A stretch of 64,000 nucleotides of DNA from Adiantum capillus-veneris (GCA_014529385.2 CM043942.1:107025141-107089140); one strand, 5' to 3'. Positions 1 through 11,343 are shown, numbered from the stretch's first letter. The notes: a model not told the origin generated them from the sequence alone. Program-made: numbers and translations.

Positions 1-1
1 G

Positions 2-1340
2 GTGGTAGATTCTCGAAAAATGGGAACACACTTGATTTTGTCCAAGCCATGGGCACAAGTCTTTGAAGACGAGCTTGAATCTTCAACAATGGTCATCACG
101 ACAAGCTATCAAGTGGAAAAAGAGGTCAAGCCTACAACAGTTCAAAGATTCTTGGCTATTGAAAAAGGCAAAGCTAAAGTAAGCCCACAGTCTCTAGCCC
201 AGCCAATGAAAGTGCAAGACAAAGCCTCTACATCAAAAGCCAAACCATCAACAAAACAATGGAAACCCAAGCAAAAAGTCTATCAACCAAAGTTTCCATA
301 ACCCGAAAGTCTCCAAAGGAATTCAAAACAGGTCAACCAAGTGCTAGTATCCAAGGCACAAATTAAAGTTAATGGTCCAATTTGGATACAATCACAGGAA
401 CAACCTCAACAAGCAAAGGTAACAGGATGGATCACATCACGCAAGTCAATTATTGCACAAGGCTACAAGAAAGGAAATTCAGATGTTTGGCTCAACAAGC
501 CCAAGATAACAGCCTGGCGATATCCATCCCATGACAACCACTTAGTCAGGAATCAACAAAGCCGTCAACGTCAATCACATAACTCAACCAATAGAAAGGA
601 CAGGTACAAAAATCAAAAGAGAAGGTCTTCCACTAGACAAACCATACAACAAGTCTGGGTAATGAAATCAGAATTCTACCAGACTACCCAACAACGTCAA
701 GTGAAGATTACCTCCAAGCAAGTCCAAAGATTCATTCCAGTCGAGTTACTTGAAGCACAAGGATTCTATGAGGGTAACTTTCAAATCTGGTTACCTAAGG
801 TAGTAGCTTATCAAGGAATCACCCACGAAAAGCAAGAAACATCAAGAAATCAAGAGCAGCCACCCGCTACACCCAAGAGTACTACAACATATAGATGGAT
901 CCCTCGTCAATTACTACAAGAGCAAGGCTTTTACAAAAGTAGCAGCCATATTTGGAAATTAAAGACAAGGTACCATCAAGTCAAAGAAGAAACAAGGCAA
1001 GTGGCAAAGGAGATTCACACCAGGCCCAAGAACAATGTGGGTTCCAAAATCCACGATTGAGGCTGCTCAACAAGAAAGATACACAACTACTTTACAGCCT
1101 CTTAACAAAAAAACGAAAGCAACGGTAAATGCGGAGGTCACAGTTTTGAAGGACACTATTTGGAAGAAGAAGACTTCATCAACCATTGCTTCAACATCAA
1201 TACCTATCTCATCAAGCGATCACAATTTGCTACCAAGGAATGAAGAGCAAATATATGCCAATGTATTGGACAACATGGCATCTCAAACAGAAACTAACGA
1301 GAAAGGCCTAAACATCAAAAGCATATGGAATTGGATTTGA
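2..1340 (+). pseudogene. WxPK tandem-repeat protein of element A (broken frame)
   Basis: One long lysine/glutamine/threonine-rich reading frame runs from the window edge to about 1060, broken by a TAA near 299-301. It then shifts frame near 1035 and continues to a stop at 1340. The protein is built from degenerate repeats. A typical unit has an aromatic-[IV]-P-[KR] box, a leucine-rich LLxAQGFY segment and a closing [IV]W-L-x-K box (for example around 730-810 and 890-965). Boxes such as MWVPKS and IWLPK recur at about 40-50 residue intervals over the whole stretch. No catalytic motif, signal peptide or membrane segment is visible. Short WVPK boxes are known near zinc knuckles in some plant copia polyproteins, but an array like this I do not recognise as a named domain. 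The matching array in element D supports a real element-encoded product. Function unknown. Confidence 0.6.
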
Positions 1341-2580
1341 GGCCGCGATCAGGTAAGTCCAAGTCATTAAACTTATATAGCATAAGAGTCTAGAGTCGGG
1401 CAGCTAAGCCACTAAATGAGCAAAGTGTCAGACCCAAGCTTCAAGTTAATATTTTTTTGTGGTCTATGAGTCTAGCTAATAGGTATAAGCTCAAGCTGGA
1501 GAGTTGAGCATACATAAAGTCATGTCGCTCATGTTGGAAGAGGTGAGCATAAGAGTCAAAGTCCATATAATATATAAGGTGGAGAAGGTAGCGTAGTCCA
1601 AAAAAAAAAAAAACACTCACGCACTTGACACAGTGAGGAAGAGTGAAGAAACCTCGACAACGAAAACCCTTCTGGTGAGTAGTGAAAGATTTTGAAGCAC
1701 TCATGCTATATGTTTTGCTCTCTACACTAACTCCATGAAGAACCCATCAATACTCTTCTCTCGCACCGCATCTTGTTTAACATGCATAACTATGTGCAAG
1801 CATATAGATGTCCCATCATTGGACATATGCATTAGGCACTCTTTTTTATTCCACCCATGCACTTACACAAACAAATGACGATGACCAAGCAGAAATAGGT
1901 TTTATGAGCCGTTGCTCAACAACAATGACTCTGACTTCAAGCTACTAACACTTATCCATGTATATCAAGCCCATGCTAGTAGCCATATGGCCATATGTTC
2001 TTTAACTTAGCATAAATCTATAACATCAGAACCTAAGTACATATAGCCTCGCATTTAATTATGACTAAAGACATTTTTTCCCACTAGGTTTTTCCCTTTA
2101 GTCTTATCCAGGTATCCAAGACCTTCATTTTGTATATACGCTATATTTTACTTTTAATCTTTAATTTTTTATAACAACAAAAACAAGAAGAACCACGATA
2201 TCCCCACACTACTAATTGCAAATCTACTGACAAGTCAAAAGGGAGAGGCCAAAAAACAACTTGACAAAGCTTCAAGTCAACTTACAGGTACAACTGCCAG
2301 ATAACAACCACAGGAAAAGCAAACTAGAGCTACAATGACAACGACCTGCTGCACGAACAAGTCGATACAACCTCATGCAATTCAAGATACAACAACCAAT
2401 CGGAGGGGGAGAGTTCCAGGCTTCAGATGCACTACAGGTACAACTTCAAGGCAGCTTTAATATCATGCAAAGCAACCAACTACAGAAGAGGCTACCACAA
2501 CAACTTCAACCAACACCAAGACATCAAGAACTCGTCAAGGCCAGCAAAGACATAGGGTCTTGTCGGGGACGACAAGAATT
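1341..2580 (+). other. 3' untranslated block of element A, conserved with element D
   Basis: No convincing gene. Segments match the reverse complement of 18500-19110 in element D by eye. Shared stretches include the sequence around the CTCATGTTGGAAGAGGTGAG segment near 1528, the TGTCCCATCATTGG...GCACTC segment near 1810-1840 and a pyrimidine-rich ATTTTTTCCCAC segment near 2070. A GTGAGT follows CTTCTG near 1672 and could be a splice donor. A purine-rich run (GGAGGGGGAGAG) near 2401 resembles a second polypurine tract. Confidence 0.5.
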
Positions 2581-2593
2581 CAGAGGGGGAGAG
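2581..2593 (+). promoter_or_regulatory. Polypurine tract of element A
   Basis: The run CAGAGGGGGAGAG lies directly before the TGTTG start of the LTR. This is the position and composition expected of the plus-strand primer of an LTR retrotransposon. The GC-rich motif GTCGGGGACGAC sits about 20 bp upstream, as it does in element D. Confidence 0.75.
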
Positions 2594-2980
2594 TGTTGAA
2601 AGGACGCCCTTTAAACAACATTTTCATAAATATTTCATTAAGATTCCTCAAAGATTTTGTAAAGATTCCACATAAAGATGGTGATGAATTAATGAAGATG
2701 AAGATGGATGCTGCAACATGAAGATACGAGTTCATGGACGTCATCGAATATCCTGTTATTATTATTTTGATCCATTACGGCCACTTTTGTAATGTTTACG
2801 GGAACCTCATATTTTAAATTGACACTTGTATTTCGAGTCATTCCGATATGATTTGAGATTGTTTCGAGCTTGTAGTGTTTCATAGGATGAGTTGCCTGTT
2901 TCTTTGCTTTAAGGTAGTGTTGTGGTAGGATTAGTGACTGTAGAGTGTTGTTAGTGTCTAGCTCAGGGTTGACAACCTAG
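2594..2980 (+). repeat. LTR of element A (right end uncertain)
   Basis: Starts TGTTGAAAGG immediately after the polypurine tract. No second LTR copy is in the window, so the right boundary cannot be fixed. A CA-ending candidate lies near 2970-2983, where copia-derived sequence begins on the other strand. The LTR may be cut by that junction. Confidence 0.45.
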
Positions 2981-3545
2981 ACATTGCCTCCATGCCCTAG
3001 TCGGGTCAGCTACATCCTCCGATTGACAGTTTGTTGGTCTGTGTTCTCGTTGTGCTCCATCGTCCGTCGCGGCGTACCCGCTAACATCTTGTGTTGTCAT
3101 ATCATGCACTGCAGTAGTAGGGGTCTTAATCATAATGTAAACACTTCTAGCAATAGCCTTAGCCCAATAATGATGATACATGTTCTTTTCCTTTATCAAC
3201 GCTCTAGAAACTTCTCCTATGTGCATGTTCTTCCACTTTGCAATAGTGTTTTGCTACGGAGTATATATGCATGAAAACTACCTTTGAATTTCATGAATTT
3301 TCAAAAAACCATTGAACTTATTGGAGAAGTATTCTTCCCCTCCATTTGACCTCACACACTTAACATGTTTTTGAGTATGTTTTCCAACCATAGCCTTGAA
3401 ATTATGAAAGTTTATAAATATCTCAATTTTTTGCTTCATGTAATAGACCCACTTTCCTTGTATGGTCATCAATGAAGCTCACATAGTACCTACATCCACC
3501 CGTAGATGTAGTCTTTTCCAGATCCCATACATCTATATGTACTAA
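2963..3545 (-). pseudogene. Ty1/copia integrase fragment
   Basis: Reading from 3545 downward, the translation shows the copia integrase core pattern: a YYVSFIDDHTRK box, then an LRSDNGGEY-like box (here VRSNGGEEYFS), then ARALIKEKNM..YW and a KTPTTAV box. A one-base frameshift falls just after the FIDD box near 3460, and the frame shifts again between the two main pieces around 3230-3280. Gag, protease, reverse transcriptase and LTRs are absent nearby, so this is an isolated remnant that abuts the LTR of element A. Confidence 0.8.
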
Positions 3546-3559
3546 ATCCAATGGATTCA

Positions 3560-3945
3560 TGTTTACATGCTTGCATTAGGAAAAATATGGACTTTGTATG
3601 AATCCCTAATTTTAAGGGATTAAGATTAATTTTGTGTAGACTTTGGGGGACAAGTGCATTCAATAAGCAACTTTTGAGTAGAATTCTCTAGGGTTTTTTC
3701 TCGAGCCATGTAGGTTGAGGTCCTCTTAGAGGTCCCTTTCTCTCTCTAGCTCTTTGAAAGTGAAGGAAAAAAGTATAATGGCATTAACTACCTACTTTCA
3801 CCCCTTTCCCATGCCACAACATCAAAAACGTGCATAAACCCAAGCTATGTTGTACTATTTTCACATATTTTTGTACTAAAAGGTTCCTCTCAACCTATAT
3901 ACATATATAAAAAAAAGACCTTTTTTTTACTTACACTCACTAGAA
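3560..3945. other. AT-rich spacer, nothing recognised
   Basis: No reading frame, repeat or regulatory motif that I can support in this stretch. Confidence 0.5.
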
Positions 3946-3964
3946 AGATAATTTTTGAATTTTT

Positions 3965-4061
3965 CTTTTCCCTCCAAAAGACTAACTCTCTACCTCTCCT
4001 CTCTCCTACCTCTCCCTCTCCCTCTCCTCTCCTTTCTCTCATATCTATCTCTCTCCTACCT

Positions 4062-4116
<55 letters not shown>

Positions 4117-4215
4117 TTGCTCTCCCTCTCCCCTACCTTTGTCCTACCTCTCCCCTTCCCTCTCTTCTCCTCGTTCCCTCCCTCTCCTCTACCTCCCTCG
4201 TCTCCCTTCCATTGC
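3965..4215 (+). repeat. CT-rich low-complexity tract with a (TC)n core
   Basis: The pure TC dinucleotide core covers about 4071-4114, with interrupted CTCTCC/CTACCTCTCC runs on both sides. The serine/leucine/proline open frame across it is a by-product of the repeat, not a gene. Confidence 0.9.
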
Positions 4216-4230
4216 CTTCCTCCATTGCAT

Positions 4231-5176
4231 CTTGAACTTTAGCATCCATAGTGCTCAACAATATCACAAACCATGTACCCTACACAGCACAAGTGTGTAT
4301 ATTTGCTTGCCCATAGAGTTTACATCAAAAGTGGCACACGTGGATGACCAAAGTTCATGACAGCAATGACGTGCTATAGGTTATCACCAATATCAACTGC
4401 TAGATAACATTTGTACCCATGTGACTGCCACACCTATTTTACTTTAAGAAGTCTCTTGACATTTGTTCAATATGTTGGGAGAGAGAAGGCATGCCTACTG
4501 GGAAAATGTTCAATTCAAATCTGGAACCATTTTTCATAAAAAATCTCATGTGTGTGTGTGTATACCCAGCATACACATACACACACATGCACTCACTCAT
4601 CTCCTTGGATTTCATTTTAAATTTTGCATAACCTTTTAATCTTTGATGTAATAGAGAGTAAACACCACTTTTACTCTAAAACAACCTTCTTCGTTATATC
4701 TTCTAGGTAGGTTCTTCAACTCCATGCTTACTAGACGTAGTTTCATCATAATGTATATTTTAGCATTGTTTAGTCCAAGTTAGATGAAAATAGTTCCAAA
4801 TTTTTACAACATATACTAAGAAAGTGTGTTTATTATACATCTTGAAAATGAAGAAGTCATGTGTTTTTTTGTTTCAACATATCTCTAAGCCGTCATGGTA
4901 CAAGGTGACCTCTTACTATATTAGTTGAGTGGTGGTCTTTGTGGCAATGGCTCAAGTTGTTGACATAACATGATTCACTTCTGGCAGCACCTCAAGCATT
5001 TTTATTGTATAATTCAATGTAGCTCCCACCATAACAACCCTTATGTTAACATGGAGAGATCCTTAGCAAGGAAATAAAAAAGATTTCCCTGAGCAAGACA
5101 TTCTTCCCTAACAAGGAACATCCCCACCAGAGATAGTTTTATGTAGTAGGTTTCCATGAGTACACTATGTCATGGA
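4231..5176. other. Spacer, no gene seen
   Basis: AT-rich sequence without a credible coding frame. A TG repeat near 4549-4561 is followed about 10 bp later by a CA repeat (4570-4586), which could form a small hairpin. Confidence 0.5.
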
Positions 5177-5181
5177 ATGGA

Positions 5182-5411
5182 TGTTGGAATTAGGGTTTCA
5201 AGGAAACACACACACCTTGGAGAAGACGAAGGAATCTCATGTCACACAGTAAGTAGAGAGTGTGTTACTTAGTTTGCAATGGAAAGATGGATACCCCTAG
5301 AGTGATGGGCGTAAATACAATGCACGGGGAAAAAACCTCTTAAAGAGGGAACAAATGCCCCGGAAGTCCTAGTGTGTTCACACACATCACTACCACATGT
5401 ATATGGTAACA
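5182..5411 (-). repeat. 3' LTR of element C
   Basis: On the + strand it runs from TGTTGGAATTAGGG to ATATGGTAACA. It pairs with 9992-10218 over its whole length and has TG...CA ends. Confidence 0.95.
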
Positions 5412-5423
5412 AATCCCCCCTGG
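5412..5423 (-). promoter_or_regulatory. Polypurine tract of element C
   Basis: The + strand shows AATCCCCCCTGG directly beside the LTR; on the coding strand this is a run of six G with flanking purines just upstream of the 3' LTR. Confidence 0.75.
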
Positions 5424-5469
5424 AGTGATGTGGTGAACGAGAGCTGGCACATGAGTAAAGGGAAGTGCC

Positions 5470-6936
5470 ATTCCCTGAGGACATGATAAGTCCACAAAGG
5501 GGAATAAGCCCAAAGCTTTTCGAAAATTTCAAGCTTCTCACAAGACAATGCCTTTGTGAAAAGATCTTCAAGGTTGTCTTGTGTTGGCACATAAGCCAAG
5601 TTGATCTCTCCTACTGAGAGCCTCTCCTAGACATAGTGGTAATGCACCACAAGGTTCTTTGTGCGAGCATGAAAGATTGGGCTCCTCGCAACTGCCAATG
5701 TACTCTGACTGTTTGTGTAGATAGTGTTGGTACTGTCCTGTCCAACACCCAAATCAACCAAAAGGCGACTGATCCATACACACTCAATCGTAGCTGTGAA
5801 GACTGCCCTGTACTCAGCCTCACAACTAGAAGTGGCCACGGTAGGTTTCTTCTTGCTCAACCATGATATACATGAGCTCCCAAGCATGAAACAAAAACCA
5901 CTCGTGGACACTCTTGTGTCAAAACAAGCAGCCCAATCTGAGCTCGAAAAAGCATGTAATTCTAGCGGCAAGATCCCCCCCTGGGATAAAACAAGCCAAG
6001 GTAGCGAAAATCCTCTTGAGAGCCTGCCAATGCTTAGACCCTTGGCTATGCATAAATCTATTGACATGTGAGACTGCAAACTCAATATCCCGCCTCGTGT
6101 TGCATACATAAATGAGGCAGACAATAGCAGTTTGGTAAAGAGTGACATCAGCAGGATCATCATCATCATGCAAACTCAAATTCATATTTGTTTCCTATGG
6201 GAGTGGAAATAGGTTTGCAGTCTCTATGTAGCTTTTCTGACACAAGGCAATACCATCATCGCACTGCTTAAATTGTATACCCAAGTAATGATGCAATAGC
6301 CCCAAATCATTCATCTTGAAAGTAGCATTCAAATCAGCCTTAAATTCATCAATATGTCTCCTCATTTGGTCCAATGATCAGAAAATCGTCAACGTAAAGA
6401 ACCACAATGAGAAGTACATCACCCTCACGCATTACAAACAATGTCCTTTCTGTTGGATTGTTAGAAAAGCCTTGTTTGACCAAATGAGTGTCAGCTTTCT
6501 CACACCAATCACGAGGAGATTGCTTCAACCCATACAAAGCCTTCCTACATCTGCACACTTTGTCCTCTTGTCCTTTCTTGACAAAACCGCGAGGCTGCGT
6601 TACATAAACTTCCTCAAATATGTCACCATTCATGGAAGCAATGACAATTTCTGATTGATGTACATCCCAATCAAATCAAGTTGCCAATGCACGTAGAAAA
6701 TGCACAATAGTCATATGACAAGTGGGAGCAAAAGTCTCTTCATGATCTATGCCTTTTTGCTCTGCATAACCCTTTGCAACAATTTGAGACTTATGGCGAT
6801 CGATCTCACCATCAAGCTTGCGTTTCAACTTGTAAACCCACTTTGTACCAATGGCCTTTTTGCCAGGAGGCAAATCACATAAGTTCCATGTGTCATTTTC
6901 TATAAGTGCATCATATTTTGATTGCACGGCAGCCAT
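5470..6936 (-). pseudogene. Copia reverse transcriptase and RNase H (element C)
   Basis: The N-terminal part shows the copia entry motif W.L.DLPPGKKAIGTKWVYKLK (about 6890-6820), followed by VAKGYAEQKGIDHEETFAP. The next piece has ALYGLKQSPRDW and the catalytic VLYVDD box near 6400. The RNase H part shows TRRDIEFAVSHVNRFM, STSGFCFMLG, a CEAEYRAV box and a QSTLAVARSP box. The C-terminal LAYVPTQDNLEDLFTKAL box lies near 5560. These are the expected copia landmarks in order. The pieces lie in different frames, with shifts between about 6340 and 6180 and near 5620, so no product can be made from a single frame. Confidence 0.9.
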
Positions 6937-6951
6937 CCAAAATTTTGAATT

Positions 6952-8837
6952 CTATGCTTCATCAAAAGATAGAGGTTCCTCAACATCATGTAAGCTAGAC
7001 ATAACCAAAGCATAACAATCTGATGCAAAAGATGCATGGTGAGATTTTGAACAAGTACGACTAGACAAAGGTGCATCCAATTTACTGTCACACCATTTTT
7101 GCATACCTCTCGCCTGCTCATTTTCAGCCCTTTCCACATCAAGTATATCATGTACATCTGCATTAGTAATAGTTTGATCTGTAACATTTTCTAAAAACCC
7201 CATAAGTTGTACATTTGCCTTGTTGCAATTAACATTCAAACTTCCAGCACTAAAAAGAGGCAACAAAGTGTCATAAATTTCCTGTGAGCTTACATTATTG
7301 TCTCTACTACATGACAGCAAGGGCTGAACAGAATCTTCCACAAACACTACATCCCGTGAAACCAAAATACGCTTTGTTTGCGGATGATACAACCTGTAAC
7401 CTTTTCTTTCAGCACTATAACCAACAAAAATACATCTGACAACCTTATCATCCAATTTTCTACGTTGTTTTGTGGCACCAAAGCATATGCTGAACATCCA
7501 AAAACACGCATGTGCTCAACAGAAGGCTTTCTATCATGCCATGCTTCATATGGAGTAATAAACTGCTAAGATTTCGTAGGACACCTATTTAGTACATAAG
7601 TGGCACACCTGATGGTCTCAAGCCAAAAGGAATACGGTGAAGCTTGACTTTTGACCATCCATCATGCCATTTCCATAAGTGACCTGTTTTTTCTCTCAGC
7701 AACACCATTTTGTTGAGGTGTATAAGTCATTGTACATTGGTGTTTTATCCCACGACTAGCTAGAAATGCATTAAATTCATTACATATACTCCCCCCTTGG
7801 AGGATTGGAACGGAGGGTGCACATAGTAAATTTTGATACTTTTTCAGCCATAGCTATAAATATTTTGAAGCACATAAAAACTTCGGACTTCTCTTTAAGC
7901 AAAAATACCCATGCATGCCTGGAGTAATCATCAATGAAAGTCACGAAGTAAAGGAAATTGCCCAAGGACGGAGTTTGCATGGGCCCACAAACATCACTAT
8001 TGACAAGATGCAACCTGCATGTGGCCCTAATTGAACCATCCTTTGGAAATTTTGAACGCTGCATCTTACCCAAAATACATCCTTCACAAACATGTTTGAC
8101 AAGTTCTTCAAGAGGCGGCAAAGAAGCAACCATATTAGATTTCTGCAAACGTAGCAAACTGACAAAATTCTGATGACCAAAACATGCATGCCAAAGTTTT
8201 TCATCTGAAATAGCCTTGAATCTGCAACTGCATTTGTAAAATTTTGTCCACAGTTGTCATACAAAGTGAGCTTATACAACCCACAGCACAAAAGCCCAGA
8301 TGCAACAATTACATCACCAAAACTGTGATCATGAACTATATATCTGTCATCCACAAATTTGACTACAAGTCTAAGTCTAGCTAGTGCTGTAGATACATAC
8401 AAAAGATTCTTCTTGATCCCAGGTGCATAAAGTGCATCGACAAGTTTGTAAAAGCTGCCATTTGCAGCAATAAGCACAATCTTTTCAACTCCCTGAACCG
8501 GATAAGAGGCATTGTTGGCACAAGTGACTGAATTCCCACGAGGGACATACTCAAGAGAGCTGAACAATTCACGATGTGAGGTAATTTGCTTTGTAGCACC
8601 ACTGTGGAAATACCACACATGTGAATCTGTAGCAACTGACATGCATGCATCATGGACAGTAGTATTGTAAGTGCACTCTCCACTAAAATCCCATTCTGTA
8701 TCAACGTCAGCATCATAGTCTCCTTTCACAGAAGACTCAACAATGGCTGCATTTGTAGTGGAACCAGCATTTGCAGTGGAACCACCCTCTTTCTTCTTAG
8801 CCTCTTTGGCCTTCAACTTTGAACACTTCGTGATCAA
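6952..8837 (-). pseudogene. Copia protease and integrase (element C)
   Basis: The protease region reads WYFHSGATKQITSH near 8600. The catalytic aspartate of the family D[ST]G motif is His here, so this protease copy should be inactive even without the frame breaks. A pre-integrase zinc-binding segment (HVCEGCILGKMQRSKFP) and the core boxes NSDVCGPMQTPSLG and FIDDYSRHAWVFLLKEK follow, ending in a damaged LRSDNGGEY box near 7800. The C-terminal integrase part is at 7497-7330 (KVVRCIFVGYSAERKGYRLY). The segments lie in several frames. Confidence 0.9.
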
Positions 8838-8861
8838 GTGTTCATTAGATTTACAATAATG

Positions 8862-9696
8862 TCAACGCATCTTCTTATTGCCCTTATTGCCAAAATTTCC
8901 AGATGAATTGCTACCAGCAGAAACATTAGGAACAGATTTTTTTCCACTCGGCATCAGAACCATAAGAAGTCGATACATTGTTGTTACCACCCTTTCTTTG
9001 AGAAGCAATAACAGCCTGTTCAATTGCACGCTTCCTAGTCTTGTTTTTTTTGGAAAGTGATTCTTGCAACAACAATGTGCATAATGCATCAAACTTGACA
9101 ACTTCAGGATTTCCTTGGGTCATAAGTCTCCAAGTACTAGCAAAAGTTTGGTAAGAATCTGGTAAGGCATCAAGAACAATCTGCACAAGGAAACTGTCTG
9201 ATATGACTTACCTATAGAAATAAGTTGCTCATTGATATCCTTGACACTAGCAAGGAAAGTGTTTATATCATCTTCCTCATGTATAATCTTCGACTGTATC
9301 TCTTTACGCAGCAAAGCAAGTTCAGCCTCATTGCGACTTGCATAAACACCAGCCAAAATATCCCAAGCCTATTTTGTAGATTTTGCTGAACGAATGTGAG
9401 GAACAATGGTGCGCTTCGTAGCCAATGAGCCTGCGCATCCTTTACATCCCAACAAGATTGTTCTGTCGTAGGCAAAACAACTTTGATAGCAGCAATTCTT
9501 GTTGCAAGACCTGCAACATCCTCAACATCGCCTGCATGCTCAGAACCAGGACGTACATCAATGCCCTGCACAATATTCGGGACACCCTTTTACACAAGAT
9601 CATGTTGCATCATATAAGCCCACATAGGGTAATTGTCCCCATCCAATCTGCCCTCAGCAGAAAACTTCTTCAACACATCTGTGTTGTTGTCAGCCA
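8862..9696 (-). pseudogene. Copia gag (element C)
   Basis: Starts at an ATG at 9696 (MADNNTDVLKKF), followed by LDGDNYPMWAYMMQHDL, a typical copia gag opening. An in-frame TAA follows at 9592-9590. The frame shifts near 9390 and again near 9190. The nucleocapsid zinc knuckle (CX2CX4HX4C) is at about 8864-8825, but its first cysteine codon is a TGA stop at 8864-8862. The remaining HYCKSNEHLITKC residues fit the motif. Confidence 0.88.
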
Positions 9697-9978
9697 TGGT
9701 AAATGTTGCACCTGATGTGAAAAATGCCCGAAAAGAGGACAATGAAGCATGAACAACATGTGCTATATACCACAAACGGTAGAAGACTGCAAGGCACCTG
9801 CTATGCAGAAAACGGCAGTGACAAAAGTTTTGCACAAAATGACGAAATATGTAGTACCGCCTGTAGTGGAAACAAAGGCCAAAATGAGCCAAAGCTTTCC
9901 AAAGCTCACTAAAATCAAAGAAAATGAGCAGGCATGTGTTGGAGCTGCTGGTGACTAATCGCAGGAGGACGCAACCTT

Positions 9979-9989
9979 CTCTGATACCA
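9979..9989 (-). promoter_or_regulatory. Primer-binding site of element C (initiator tRNA-Met)
   Basis: The coding strand reads TGGTATCAGAG two bases after the 5' LTR. This is the standard plant copia primer-binding site for the initiator methionine tRNA. Confidence 0.9.
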
Positions 9990-9991
9990 AT

Positions 9992-10218
9992 TGTTGGAAT
10001 TAGGGTTGCAAGGACATGCAGACAGCTTGGAGAAGACGAAGGAAGCTCAAGGCACACAATAAAGAGTGTGTTACTTAGTGTGCATGGAAAGATGGATAGC
10101 CCTAGAGTGATGGGCGTAAATACAATCCATGGGGGGCAAAAACCTCCTAAAGAGGGAAAAAATACCTCGGCGGTCCTAGTGTGTTCACACACATCACTGC
10201 CACATGCATATGGTAACA
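9992..10218 (-). repeat. 5' LTR of element C
   Basis: Same ends as the 3' LTR and three bases shorter. The neighbouring ATGGA at 10219-10223 is the target duplication. Confidence 0.95.
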
Positions 10219-10223
10219 ATGGA

Positions 10224-10895
10224 TGCAATAACTATAACTACACTTCCCCTTGTATACTCTTCATGACCATATCTTGATCAAGATTAATAAGAAGCAATTT
10301 GGACTCTATTGTTTTTTTGTTGTGCAAGAGCAGCCTATCTCTACCATATTTTGAGTTTTTTAGTAACTCGAATTAGATTTGTAACATTATAAGTGTAAAT
10401 TGATTCTTGTTTTTACTATTTTGTACATAAAAAGGTATAATAGAGTAGATTCCAATCTCTAAATGATATCTAAGGAATAAACCTTGGTAGGATTCCCACC
10501 ATGCACATGAAGTTTAGAGTGGTATAGTTGCAAAAAATTAAAAAAAAAGCCAAAAATAGGATCCGTTTTTTTCACACAGTTTAGGTTCAAAAATGTTGTG
10601 CAAGAGTAAGCTTAATGGTGAGATCCATATTCCGAAAAAAATGTTTGGTTTTTTTCGGTTTATAAGGAAACTTTGTGGATATATAGCACCTAGAAATTCA
10701 TTTTCATACTCTTCAAATAGTTAAAGCAAAATGGTTACTTAATAGGACACAAAAGTGTTTAAGGACATAAAAGTGTCATGTTACCAGTCTAGTGTTAACT
10801 GGGTTTGTTGTATACTACGTCTGTTTAATTAAGTTTGTTGTATAATACGCCTAATTAAAGTGTATTATATGTACCTCATGAAAGTGAGAAAGCAA
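10224..10895. other. AT-rich spacer, nothing recognised
   Basis: No coding frame or repeat that I can support. Confidence 0.5.
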
Positions 10896-11343
10896 ACAAT
10901 CAATGTAGCAAGCTCTCGAGGAGGAACTAGCTATCCCATTGGCATCTCAACACCACGTGATGCTCTATACTTGGGGGATTCACTAATGGTACTACGGAGA
11001 CATCACCTACGTGCACCAAAATTACCCATCTAACCCCTATATACCGAACTCTCCTTAGTGTAATTTTATATTCCTTGCCTTAGAAAACCCCCTATTGTAC
11101 GCGCACTTGCTACCATATGATGACCATAAATGAATACCTTGGGTCGTTTCTACCACTACTTTCTGCATTGTCAAAGCTACTAGGAGTATCATTATGTATA
11201 CTTTCTTCACCATATGGTGCATGGATAGCCACTTATGGTTGATCAAAGAGGTGGCATAACACCTTAAAGAAAAACCTTCCTTGGGATTCTTGTGCACTTT
11301 CTTCTCATTAACCATCAAGTGTATGAGGAGTAGCAAGTTCTCT
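10896..11343 (+). repeat. 448-bp dispersed repeat, copy 1
   Basis: Begins ACAATCAATGTAGCAAGC and ends near GAGTAGCAAGTTC. It matches 14792-15239 in the same orientation with many substitutions. Shared landmarks are CCCATTGGCATCTCAACACCAC, ACTAATGGTACTA, GCTACTAGGAG and GGTGCATGGATAGCC. It has no TG...CA ends or target duplication that I can see. The short - strand frames in it are not convincing genes. Confidence 0.8.

Larger units (their letters stand above)
1..2980 (+). mobile_element. 3' part of a Ty3-type LTR retrotransposon (element A), cut by the window start
   Basis: The + strand carries a broken coding stretch to 1340, a long untranslated block, a polypurine tract ending at 2593 and an LTR beginning TGTTG at 2594. 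The same order (WxPK peptide repeat, untranslated block, GTCGGGGACGAC motif, polypurine tract, TG-initiated LTR) occurs on the - strand in element D, so A and D are one family or close relatives. The LTR sequences themselves differ. The 5' half lies outside the window, so it is unknown whether A encodes reverse transcriptase and integrase. The right end is uncertain, because an unrelated copia fragment begins near 2963. Confidence 0.7.
5182..10218 (-). mobile_element. Complete but decayed Ty1/copia retrotransposon (element C)
   Basis: Two LTRs (5182-5411 and 9992-10218) flank a - strand gag-pol. The bases on both sides are ATGGA (5177-5181 and 10219-10223), a 5 bp target-site duplication. A primer-binding site complementary to the initiator methionine tRNA end and a polypurine tract sit in the expected places. 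The domain order gag, zinc knuckle, protease, integrase, reverse transcriptase, RNase H is that of copia. The LTRs differ at many positions (roughly 85-90% alike by eye) and the coding region has many stops and shifts, so this is an old insertion. Confidence 0.95.

Noticed and set aside
3955-4360. Serine/leucine/proline-rich open frames
   Set aside because: By-products of the CT-rich tract.
5636-6111. + strand frames across element C
   Set aside because: Antisense shadows of the RNase H region.
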